Below, piece after piece: positions 1 through 10,275 of a stretch of DNA of 64,000 nucleotides. The DNA lies in assembly GCA_014338405.1 (NCBI GenBank), contig JTDE01002099.1, positions 36,288 through 100,287 of the forward strand, read 5' to 3'. The notes below the pieces were generated by a model. The model made no database searches and was not told the origin of the DNA. It saw only the letters and a list, made by a program, of their open reading frames with translations. Within the stretch, counting starts at the first letter, position 1. Every line of letters starts with the position of its first letter. The stretch comes from Paragonimus skrjabini miyazakii. Lineage: Eukaryota > Platyhelminthes > Trematoda > Plagiorchiida > Troglotrematidae. The translations under genes were made by a program, and so were the position numbers.

Positions 1-133
1 TGACGCAATCAATCTCATTGCCGTGGAATTGATTGAACTATTAGAACGTGAAAGGTCAGAACTATGTGGTTGGTTCGTTCAATTGTTGTTGCTATACGCA
101 GTTTGTATTAAAAAAAAATTGTCAGTTTTACGT

Positions 134-175
134 TGGCGACTGATGAGAGTAAATCGAAATGTTAACATCTCGCGA
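134..175 (+). ncRNA. Hammerhead ribozyme motif (type I, minimal)
   Basis: The core CTGATGA is at 140-146 and GAAA at 156-159. Helix I pairs GCGA (136-139) with TCGC (170-173). Helix II is short (GA/TC, 147-148 with 154-155, five-base loop). Helix III is ATG-TTAA-CAT (159-168), followed by the expected cleavable C at 169. The ten bases 159-168 are a perfect palindrome, so two molecules could pair here. No transposon ORF is visible beside it. Helix III and the cleavage site resemble those in the Penelope-like copies of this window (49972-50012), so it may be a leftover end of such an element. The short helix II is the main doubt. Confidence 0.6.
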
Positions 176-2699
176 TATATGTCTTCTCTCTGTTTTGACT
201 AAAATCTGAGGAGCAAAACTGGGAAACATCTGAGGAGACCTATAAGCGGATATGACGCGACATTAACACAGCTGAACTAACATACACTCACAAGACGGAC
301 CTTGAAGATGAGTCAAAGCGTGACTAACTACATTGAAGTTCATCAGCAACGGAGAAATGACTGGCCAATTAGAATTCAGACAATGAAAAGAGGTAACCAA
401 TTAGATTTTAAAAGTAAATGCAACAGAAGCCGACCATTCAAGTTCCAGTTCAATGGTATAAAGTATGAAGTAGCAACTTGTCAGTTTTCGGGTCTATAGA
501 TAATATAAAGACGTATATCCACCAACCATTGCCAAGCCTTAACCTGTACGCTCACATTTTTACTCACTGGGGGCATCAGCTCGAGTGGCAATGAAACGTT
601 TTGTACTAAAATGTCGAGATCAGCAAACAGCCGAACACATCAACCATCAACCTAAGGTACGAAATCCATCAATAATCCCGACAATCTCACGAAGTATCAC
701 CTCTCTTGAACAGCGAGGTTCTTATTCCACAACAGTTTTAAGCATGCTAATTTTCATCTCTAAGGGTTCAACTACTGGCTACAATGATTCACAGAATTTG
801 TTTTGCTACACCACTATAATCTCCTGACTCTGCTTCGAAAAATCCCCTTTTAGTGAAACAATTGCAGGTTGTTAAACGCCATGCCTATAAAAGTATATTT
901 AGACCAGCGACAACGAAGTAGTACTAGCTAAGATAAATCACTGTGTTGTAAACAAAATGGGGCACAACGGAGGAAGTTCTGAGGTAGACATAAACAGTGT
1001 CGGTGACTAAACACGCAAGACCGTCACGCTGATCAAGTGAGTGGAATCTGTGTCGCTTTTCATTCATGTGAATTCTTTGACTCATGACATTGAAACATTT
1101 TTGGTCTGACATAAAATGAACTATTGCATCCGGGCATTCACTGCACAACTACAAACCAAATATTTGAATAGAAACAGTTTGGGAACCGAACACATGTTCC
1201 GTGTGAAAAGGCTCACTATATTATGTGACTACTTTATAAATGAGCATTCTCCTTTTGTGTGTGGTGAAGCCCGATTGGATTTGATCTATCCAGCATTACA
1301 AGAACAAGGCTGTGAACGCAAACACAGCAGCCATTTGGTTATAGGTCAAATACATTTTCCATAAGCAAAACTCCTTGAGCTGAACAAAAGCAGTGGTTTG
1401 GTGGAATTTCACCATACTTTCTTATGTCATCCACAAGAAAGTGGACGAATGACTACTGACGCTATTCGTGGGTACGAAATTTGAGTGACCTCCGCTCATG
1501 TACGCGTAGGAATTCATATTGTATGCTAGTGGTTAAAAATTGTCTGTTGTGACAACATGCGTATTTTATCTCGTGCATATTTTGGTTTCTGGTGGGGTTG
1601 AAGACAAGCTTGAATATCTCTACAGGTCGAAGACGTGCACTGAGTTTGAAGAACTGTGAACACTTTTTAACCCGTTCTACTTTGTTCTCTTATTAGCTGG
1701 GAAGTATGTCAACATCAATCGATAACTCATCGAATATGATCGATTTTTATGGACTAAAGTATACTAACTTTTAAGCTGCTTATATTTGGGGATGTTTGCC
1801 GAATAGATTGAATCGATCTTTATAGCCAATGTTGCATTCGATCACAGGGGTTAGTAATGAAGCTTGGACTTTTAAGTCACTGGGTTCGTGTTGGTGGCAA
1901 ACGCTGACATAGTCACAGTAAAAATGAACGGTATCATGGATTTGCCTTGTTTTTTAACGTTTGAGTTCCTTAAATCTAATGTGATCACCGAACAGTAGTA
2001 TAAGGATTTCGAATGAATGTTACAGAGTTCAGAGAGAATAAAGAATATGCCTACCAAATGTTGAACACCTTATGTTATCCGCTCAACCACACCAGGTCTA
2101 TGTCACTATCGTCAGCACAAACTGGATGTTTGGTACTGCATTAACCCGGGGAAGATTTCACTTGCAACTCTAGTAATGCCTGTATTAGATAAACATCGAT
2201 ATTTTCACCCCAGAATGAGGAAACAAACCTTCAACTATGTCCATAACAAGATGTGCGGTTTGACGTGAAGTGTCCAAGCTAAGCATCACAGACTAGTTTT
2301 TTCAAATGTCTAGCGTATGTTGTTAATCGATAATACAATCAACCCACCAAATGGTTCTTGAGTGTGAGCTAACTGACCCAAACTTGTCATACTGAAGTTA
2401 CACGTCATGCCCCAGTAGGTATTTCAACTGGCACTGAAGATCCTCATACGCAGTGTTTCGGGATAGTGGCAAGCCAGTATGTCTGATTGTGTCTCATCCT
2501 AATTTCATTCTGGCTACTGGTGTTTACTGCTCACGTTGGTCGGTGGACGGAATACCAGTAATATTTTTTCAAGTCTATAATAAAAACAGAACATGTAGAT
2601 TGAGCTGTACGTTGTCCATCGTGACCCACTTTTTATTCCGGTATCTGTTGACTTTAGCCACTGTAATAAGTTGGACCGGAATGGAGAATTTTTCACTTG
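176..2699. other. No gene recognised
   Basis: AT-rich sequence with only short chance ORFs. A 65-codon plus ORF at 302-499 has a weak PFKF-type resemblance to FKBP proteins but no convincing splice sites or family motif. I see no RNA gene or repeat with a partner elsewhere in the window. Confidence 0.5.
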
Positions 2700-2884
2700 T
2701 TATATTTCATTTGTTTAGAGAAGATGGATAAAGTCATTATTTCAAAAAATCCTCCTCTAATCTCTTCAAATTGGATATCATCCAAATTCGATCATAGTCC
2801 TTGCATTCAGATGAGCGTTAAGGCTGACTCACTTCGTAAGGAAGCATTAGACTCGAGTTTCATTCTTATTACTGCCCATCACTA
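2700..2884 (-). repeat. Decayed ribozyme-SINE copy, left half of an inverted pair
   Basis: The reverse complement matches the body of the SINE at 7260-7412: the ribozyme tail GAAACTCGAGTC (around 2851-2862), a TGCTTC stretch, then the ATGATCGA...TGG...TTTGAA part of the body. The upstream half of the hammerhead (CTGATGA and helix II) is deleted or mutated, so it should not cleave. It abuts a second copy in the opposite direction (2885-3020). Confidence 0.6.
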
Positions 2885-3020
2885 GAGCATATTCTTGTCC
2901 AAGAGAAAGTCGAGTCTAGTTCCACGTTACAAAATGGGCCGGCAGAGAGGCTTATCTGAATGTTGGGACTGTGATCGAATGTGGTTGGTGTTTATTTTGA
3001 CAAACTTAAACCCCGAAAGT
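2885..3020 (+). repeat. Decayed ribozyme-SINE copy, right half of an inverted pair
   Basis: GAGAAAGTCGAGTCTAGT (around 2903-2920), AAATGGGCCG and TGTGATCGAATGTGG line up with the SINE at 7276-7412. The hammerhead core is lost; the helix III palindrome TCGA and the sequence after the cleavage site remain. Together with 2700-2884 it forms a head-to-head inverted repeat whose centre lies at the ribozyme end. Confidence 0.6.
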
Positions 3021-5574
3021 GAATCCTCTGACTTCGTCAAAAGATTGGCGTTCACGCAAGTAGAACGCTTTCCTCTTTTGTCTAGAATCGTAGTGAGTAT
3101 ATTTGTCATTGGTGCTTCTAAAAACGTTGCTAGATGTCTCCTAGTTTAAACACATTTTAACATGTTTCCTACGACCCAAGGTGTTGTTAGCTTCTTTGTC
3201 AACAGGACTTCACTACTTGGTAATGATCAACAGTATGTATGCACCAACTTTATACTGTTGAATTTACAGAGGGTTAGTAAACTTTTGCTGGGCTCTAAAC
3301 TGCAGGAAAAATTGAAAACTCACTTGTATTAATCAAAAAGATTTTGACAAAAGAACACATGATCTTTTACGATGATACATTCATCAGATTCACACGATCC
3401 TTTGTAATTAATGTACCAAGTTGAAAACAATGATTGCAAAAATGTATGTAATCGATCACCGACGCTGTTCCCAAAGTCTAGTCAAACTGGCCTTCTTTCT
3501 TTTCAGTGTAATTTCGTCAGTGTGTATAACCGGGATATATTCACATCGAACGCCCTTGGTATCAAGGCTTTGTTATAGTGTACGTAAGGATCTTTAGAAG
3601 GTTGCTAGATTTATCGAATGTATGACCAATATTAAAAAGTTCCCATTTCACTGTCGTAGGATGACACCTATCTTTCCAGTCAAGAATAATTTGTTATCAG
3701 TCAATTTTGCTGATTGCTTCAAACTGCCAAGCTTCTCCACACTGGTTATTCACAATTTTACAGCTTTCCTTGCAAAACCGGATACTTGAAAAAGTATATT
3801 TTTGACGTTTTCTTATACCGCACTTATTGCCAGAATACGCTTTAATCGTACTGAACATGGACAATGTAGGCGTCTCTTGGTGCAATAAAGCGTGGGATGA
3901 GACATTTTCGGTCAGCATGATCAGCTGACTGTGCAAATCGTAATGAATGTTAAAGGCCACCAATCTGTTTTTTCTTCGATGATTGCATTTTAAAGATGTT
4001 AGAGAAGTACTGAATTCATTCAGTTGTAAACTAACACAATCTGACGCACTTGCATCTCTTTCTCTAAGTGTCTACGTCGTTTAGGTTGAAGTATGTTTAT
4101 ATATATTACGTCTTTTACTATTTTTTTGTGGTCTTGAGGGAAGCGTACAGGTGCGGTTAAACAAAGTTCCACTTCCGGGAAGCAACATTATCCCGCCAAT
4201 AAACGAAATACTATGTTCCTGCTATTTTTCAAAAACAGCTGAATACAGTCGCCCGAGACATTCACAAGTGCTAACACTAAAAGCAATCATCCACAACTTC
4301 AAACCATAATTATCCTACATGATATTATGATATCGAGCAACCGTGGCATCGCACCACTTGTTGCCCAATCGTCACATAACCGCTCATTTTACAAATAGCT
4401 CCCCAGTGCACTGTCAACAGCTGGAGAATAGTCCGTATGAGCCCTAGTTTCCTCCATAGATAAACTGGTGCAAACCTTCCGTCCGTAATCAGTTTCTGTT
4501 TCCGTGCCGTTTAAACTGGTTATTTAGACATGTTAACGTCACCCAATATTCTGAAGTACTTTTCTGGCAACACCATAAAGGTTTTGATATAACTGTAGTG
4601 GATCGAAGCGTTAAGTAGGTCCGATAGACAATGAAGTGGTTAAATGAATTTATTTTTTACCCCTGGGATTCTCAGATTACCAACTCTCACACCCGACCAG
4701 TCCATTCACAGTAAAGGATGTTGGAAAGTTGAAAAGGATGTCTGTAGCTCAGCAGTAATTCGAAAACTGTAAACCGTGGAATGATCAGAATTAAAGCATA
4801 GAATATAACGTTATAAATTGAGATTAACCAGTAAAAACCAAGTCAACAGAAAATGTAATTCTGAGAATGGTTCTATTTTTAATCCATGGACAATAGTTTT
4901 TACAGAATTGTAAGTAATTCTGTTTGTGCTGTTCATGGTAAACTGTGAAAGTGCATTTATAAACAAACGGTTTCCCGAGGCGGAACATCTAAGGCGAACA
5001 ACCACTGTCTAGAAAACGCTCATGAATTATGAACTTCTATGCACCAGAGTTACCAAAGATATAAGCAACTCCCTAAACAACATAATGATCACTTTCTACG
5101 ACTTAAATGTTCTCAAACCCACTAAGAGAAACGCCACAGAGGCCATCAGGAATCAAACTCAGATTACTTATGCACTGACTTTAGGATGCGTCACCACAGC
5201 ACGAAAATCCGGTCGTAACCAGTCTACACTCTGATCTGAGAAGTTTCACCCAACTACAAAAGCAGCGTGATTCCAGGAACCATGCCATATCAAGTATACA
5301 AACTGACCGATGGAACATATGGGTGATGTTCTTCATACCTAAACTTTTGTAACGATGGTTGCGCCAGAACTGTCAGAGATTCTGTCTTGAAATCTTTTCT
5401 GTTGAAATCACTGGTTAGCTGGCGCAACTCTAACATGAACTAAACCTCCTTCCGCTGGAGAAGTGAAAGAGACAGAACAGACTTGACCAATTTTCTGGTC
5501 GAATGGTAACTTTATTTACAATGTTGCTCATTTTGGTTTATTTCCGAGCTCAGAAAAACCGTAGCTTTAGTGCT
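3021..5574. other. No gene confirmed; one candidate exon
   Basis: The only stretch that drew attention is on the minus strand at about 3704-3795: a possible short exon with cysteine spacing C-x3-C-x6-C and a following W, reminiscent of the last part of a Frizzled-type cysteine-rich domain. It is described under findings. The rest holds no repeat with another copy in this window. Confidence 0.4.
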
Positions 5575-5640
5575 TTTCTGCAAGTAAGGGGTTCGAACCT
5601 ATGATTCTTTACTTCGCTGTAGTCTAGGTATAGACAACTG
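5575..5640 (-). repeat. Possible tRNA-derived SINE remnant
   Basis: The reverse complement has GTAAAGAATCATAGGTTCGA followed by ACCCC, a Pol III B-box in a context similar to the SINE copy at 43245-43420 (GCGAAGGATTGCTAGTTC followed by TATCCCCC). Only about 60 bases can be aligned by eye and no A-box is clear. Confidence 0.3.
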
Positions 5641-6925
5641 AACAGTGTTCTTTTCAGCAAATAATTCAGCTGTTTTGATGAATGATCTACCAGCACGTGC
5701 GACGATAGCTAGTCAGTTCCTGCTTCTTAATCCAAATGAAGTAATTATTAATACAGCCTACCTGCAAGCGTTATCTTTCAGCATTGTTTGATGGATGTCA
5801 CTTAGGGTCACGTGACAGTATACCTTCTTTTGTTGAATACACTGTCTTTGGAGATAATAGGAACAGTCATGATAAAGACCAAGTATAAATCCCGAACGCT
5901 CGATAGGCTTAACGTTCTTGGTGAATAATGTTGTGTTACATCTTGTGTCGCACTTACACCACACATATTTCGAGAAAGAAAACGCTGTCCCTCCCAAGGA
6001 GGATTACCTGCGACAAAAGAAATACACATTTCATCTCTGAGAGTGTTTCGTATCGGTGTGTGCTGCTCTGAACACACTTTCAACAAACCACGAACAAGTA
6101 AAGTTTATATTATTTCAACGGTTATTATGTGACCACATTAGCAACACAGCCTGACTTGGGAATTTTTCAAATGCTTTCGCTTAAACTTTTTTTTATACAT
6201 AATCCATTCACAGTTTTGGTTAATGGGAGAGATTGTTTACTGGCAGTCTGTAACTCGGAATGTATCTCCTGCTATTTAAACGAAAATCAATACGTTAGAC
6301 CTAAGTGATTGAATGAGCGACCAAAACAGTGACAGCTAGGGCGGAAAAGCTAATTTCATTTGTAACGGGGCACTGTCATTAGATCACCAGACTGTGTTGT
6401 GTTTTCTCTGCACCTCTCGTTTATTTGCCTCTCGGTTATTTTGTGCTAAGCTATGTCCAGTGTACTTACGAGTTTTGTGAGAATGTTTGTATCTTTGAAA
6501 GTCTCTTCTATATTGTCCCTTAGCTTACAATCCTCACCTACATTTCTGATATACAATGATAGACTACTGATCGTTGTTAGTAGTTACAAAGGAACATTTG
6601 GAAGGCAGACTAGCAGTAAAATACTCCCTTCTTCATAAGCACCACTATACTAATTCGGCCAAATTTTAACATCTGGTGCAAATTTCACTCCCCTAACCTT
6701 CCCAGTGACTACCATCATAAGGCTTAATATTTTGTTCTCTACCACGTTCCAGTTTTATTGCACCACAATCTTCCGAAGTTTCAGAGTGTCCCCAATTCAG
6801 GTTGTTTTGAGCCGTGGGGACAAGAAGTTGGGAACTACCAGAATGATAGGCACACACTGTATATTCGCTTGCACTGAGCATTTCAGCAAACCAACTTTCA
6901 ATTCCTGCTCAACCAAGCAATTTAA

Positions 6926-6978
6926 TGTGGGTGATGTTCAACTTAAAATTAACCAAATCCCCGACTACTCATCAGTAA
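6926..6978 (+). repeat. 3' fragment of the ribozyme-SINE
   Basis: GGGTGATGTTCAACTT through CATCAGTAA repeats the 3' end of the SINE at 7360-7412 with few differences. It lies about 430 bases upstream of that copy in the same orientation, either from a separate insertion or a local duplication. Confidence 0.7.
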
Positions 6979-7159
6979 TCTAAAATATCGCCTGGCAGGT
7001 TTAATAAGATCGGTGATCTTGACCTGTCTAGGAAGTCCTAATCGCGGGGCTATCGAGTGAAGCTAACAGACAGTAACTGTGTCTCCTATCGAGACGATCG
7101 GACAACCAGATCATTACTCACAAGCAAAAGTGGTTGAGCGTTCACATATGATAATTCGG

Positions 7160-7412
7160 TCGTGCCTAACATGAGGTCAATGGCACAGTGGTAAACACGG
7201 TTGCCTCACGAACAGCGTGTCCGTAGTTCAAGTTCCGACAGTGGCGAGGATATGCACTGCTGACAAGCTCTAATGAGAGCGAAACTCGAGTCTAGTGCTT
7301 CATTTCGAAATGGGCCGACTGGAAAGTCTATGGGAATACGACAGCTATGATCGATTGTGGGTGATGTTCAACTTGAAATTAACCAAATCCCCGACTGTTC
7401 ATCAGTAACTTA
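7160..7412 (+). repeat. tRNA-derived SINE with an internal hammerhead ribozyme
   Basis: Pol III promoter-like boxes stand at the head: TGGCACAGTGG fits the A-box near 7183, and AGTTCAAGTTCC fits the B-box near 7225. A hammerhead motif follows (7254-7298), then a body of about 110 bases ending in GTTCATCAGTAAC. Parts of the body recur at 2700-3020, 6926-6978, 28855-28965 and perhaps 56215-56260. The order tRNA-like head, ribozyme, body matches the known design of the schistosome Sm-alpha family. Exact ends are uncertain because I see no clear target-site duplication. Confidence 0.75.
7254..7298 (+). ncRNA. Hammerhead ribozyme motif inside the SINE
   Basis: Helix I: GCACTG (7254-7259) with TAGTGC (7293-7298). 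Core: CTGACAA (7260-7266); consensus is CTGANGA, so the C at the variable position is tolerated but the following G is A. Helix II: GCTCT-AATG-AGAGC, five perfect pairs. GAAA at 7281-7284. Helix III: AC-TCGA-GT, whose eight bases ACTCGAGT are a perfect palindrome. The cleavage site would follow C7292. The core G-to-A change probably lowers or abolishes activity of this copy, though the fold is intact. Confidence 0.75.
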
Positions 7413-7508
7413 ATAACAGACGGTGAGCGATCTACAAGTTGTTGTCAGAAGGAAACAACGAGTGGTTGCGAAAGCTGAATAACGATGTTATCGAAAATAC
7501 TTGTTTAT

Positions 7509-7535
7509 AATTATTGTTATTATTATTATTATGCA
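7509..7535 (+). repeat. (ATT)n microsatellite
   Basis: An imperfect run of ATT/TTA units in AT-rich sequence. The remainder of 7413-8909 holds no gene or repeat that I recognise. Confidence 0.8.
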
Positions 7536-8909
7536 ACATTCTTTCATTTAATCTTTCATCGCGTTACACGGTTACACCATTTTCGCCTACGAATGCACAA
7601 TACATTTCAAAGTTGTTGACCAGGGTGATCTCAAGTCGGACACAGAATTTTGAACTGTCTTGTCAAGCCGACTTAGTCGAATATACCCAAGAATGAAGAA
7701 GAGTATGGAAACCACTTGCCCGAATGGAAGCAGGTGGTCAATGAAGCATTCAGCCAGCTGTTTCATGACCAGATAAAACACAATTACAGGCTGCTTACAG
7801 GCGAATATAACAAATAATATCGCAGTGAATTTTAGAGGTTCAGAGATAGGGGAAAAGCATTGATGCGCTGATGTGCTTACAATGACTAGAATAGATTAAT
7901 CTTTCAGGGTTCTTCAGAAAAGATAATGAAATAACTGTCTTCATCTGCACGAATAATTCAAAACGAAGCCTGATTATTTGTTCATTAATTCAAATGTCAC
8001 AGGTTTACAACTAACAACTGATAACTTCTGACACAGAACAACAACAACACGCCGAGCCGATAAGTTGTCTGAGAAGTGATAAGTACATATCGAGGAGTAG
8101 TGCAGATGAGCCTAACTAAAGAACGATGAAAATGAATTTTTTAATACCCACAAGATAGGTTTTGTCCCGAATATAAATCTATACAATGGATCCAGAGGTA
8201 CAAAAGTGAAGCAGATGGCACTGCTCATAGTCAGCAAGAAGGGACGAAAGCCGACTTGTTTGGTAATAAAAACATGTCAGAATCTCACTTGTTTCGAAGA
8301 TGACCAATATTCTACTTTCGCTGTCAGCCACAAGTACAATCGGAAAGGTGAGATGAACAAGCAAGTTTTTATCACTCCGATGAAGTGACTCAACAGTAAA
8401 CTGAACGTTGAAATATACATATTAAACTGTTACTGCATAAGTACACTACTCATAAGAATTTGCGTTTCAAAACATCCAAATGAAATCATACCGCATAAAA
8501 CCATTACGTAGAGCACCACATTACTGTCATTATTGTACACTAGTCTAAAGACTTTAACCAACACACAGAAGGAAAAGATTAGTGAACAAAAGTTTGGTTC
8601 AGAATCACGACAAGTTGTACGACATCAAAGATGTGACAGTTTGAGTCCAAAAGGTACCAACGTGCAAAGCATAAGTTAGCTTGTTTACTTATAAAAACTT
8701 TGCCAAAACCACACAACTGATTTCGTGTTTTGTTACAAGTGATCAGTTACGCGCTGCAAGTGAACCATGATTAAACAGTATTACATTATGAGTGGAAGAT
8801 GTTGAAGTCTGAAAGTAGTTGATTTTTTTATGGTGACAACTACCAAAGACGCACATGTCTAGGATACCGCTTAGGTCAATTTTGGCAATGACAAACTCCC
8901 CTTACCATA

Positions 8910-10275
8910 AATTGGCACGCTAGCTACTCGCTACTTTAGCCCCATTAAGACAAAAAGTTCAGGTACATTCCATTAAGGGTTCTTTTGAATTGGTCAGTGA
9001 CTTGAACAAAATCAATCTTGCTAACGAACTGATGTGTTCTGTGGATGTTCAGTCACTGTTCACAAATGTTCCGCTACACGAAACGATTGACTATACTTGT
9101 AAGCTCGTTGACATGAGTCAAATTTCGTTGCCACTTCCGACAGACTTATTAGGGGAAACTTTACTGCTCTGTACTGAGAATGTCAGTTTTCGTTTTCTTG
9201 AGCAGTCTTACAGTCAAATAGCATAAGTAGCCATGGGAAGTCCACTGGGTCCCATCTTAGCAGACATTTTCATGGTAAAAATTAAGTAACGGCTAACTAC
9301 AGAGATAAAATCTTGTCTTATTACAAGCTTTACATCGACGACACACTACTATCCAGTCGATTTAAACAGATAACCTGGTGCAACGTCTAAATAGTTGTCA
9401 CCCTAATTTGAAGGTTACTTGTGAATTTGAGGTCAACAACTGTTTGCCATTTCTAGATATACTCATAAGTCGTCGAGAAGATGGTTCGGTTACAAGAACT
9501 GTCTATAGGAACTCCACGTGATCCGGGCAAGGCGAACCTGTATGCATGACAGTCTTGCGGAAGAACGAGACTTGATTACTTCTGTTTTAGGATCAAATGG
9601 TTCATGGATAAGCATATTAGACAAAAAGTACCACTGTAAAGAAAAGAAGGTCTACATAGATTTGCCTTTTAAGGGTGATTATAACATACATCAAACAACA
9701 CAACGGTCGAGGAATTCAATTAAGTGAACGTTCAGTGCAGCTGAACTCCGTATAATCGCTCATACTCAGAATCTGCCAGTGCCTTCAATCAAAGATCAGC
9801 TCATAGATGCCACCTTGCATTGTGTTAACCAATTTATATGTAACTGCGGGGAAGGTTAGATGAGCAGAACCGAGAGATGCCTGAGCTTCAGACTGAAGGA
9901 ACATTTACCTAAATGGGTGCAGAAGTCCATGTTGCTGAAACGAGTAAATAGCCAATTTCCACAGTCGGTAAACATATACCGACCACTGGTCAAGTTATCG
10001 ATTCATCCAATGCATTCAGAATCTTGTTACGTTATTCTAACTCAAAATTCTTACGGTTTGCCGAAGCATTCACAGCCACCCGACTCAAACCAACTTTTTG
10101 TGTTCAGAAATAACTGCTCTCGAATCCATCCCTTCTCTGGAATTAATGACCCATCCTAACCCGCTTATTGATTATCCATCCCTTTAGCTGTTTGCCATTA
10201 GAAAAATAACCTATCCCTGTTATCGTAAATTTGGTACTTAGGAGTCAATACGAAATGCTTGCATGTACCAGTTCT
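8910..10275 (+). mobile_element. Penelope-like retroelement, decayed copy
   Basis: Reading across several frames gives a Penelope-type reverse transcriptase followed by a GIY-YIG endonuclease remnant. Visible RT pieces are SVDVQSLFTNVPLHETI (about 9040-9090), MGSPLGPILADIFMV (9233-9277), a YIDDTL catalytic motif (about 9330-9350) and FLDILISRREDGS (about 9450-9490). The endonuclease follows: a CNCGE motif near 9845, then RTERCLSFRLKEHLPKW from about 9868. Stops and frameshifts, for example the stop just before the VAMGSP motif, make it non-coding. Homology to the minus-strand copy continues into the 3' UTR and ends with a mutated hammerhead at 10231-10271. The 5' end is placed where RT-like sequence becomes readable and is approximate. 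Confidence 0.85.
10231..10271 (+). ncRNA. Mutated hammerhead ribozyme in the Penelope-like 3' UTR
   Basis: Helix I TTGGTA/TACCAG, helix II GT-CAAT-AC, GAAA and helix III ATGC-TT-GCAT are all kept. The core reads CTTAGGA instead of CTGATGA and the cleavage base is G (10265), which hammerheads do not accept. It is the sister of the better preserved motif at 49972-50012. Confidence 0.7.

Noticed and set aside
302..499. ORF with RSRPFKFQFNG resembling an FKBP segment
   Set aside because: Spacing to the preceding conserved DSSRDR-type motif does not fit, no splice sites, single short resemblance.
575..610. GAAACGTT preceded by a possible stem
   Set aside because: No CTGANGA and no helix I; the stem is weak.
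7895..7925. Minus-strand CTGAAGA...GAAA with palindrome AGATTAATCT, a hammerhead look-alike
   Set aside because: No helix I pairing and only an A/T pair possible for helix II; expected by chance.
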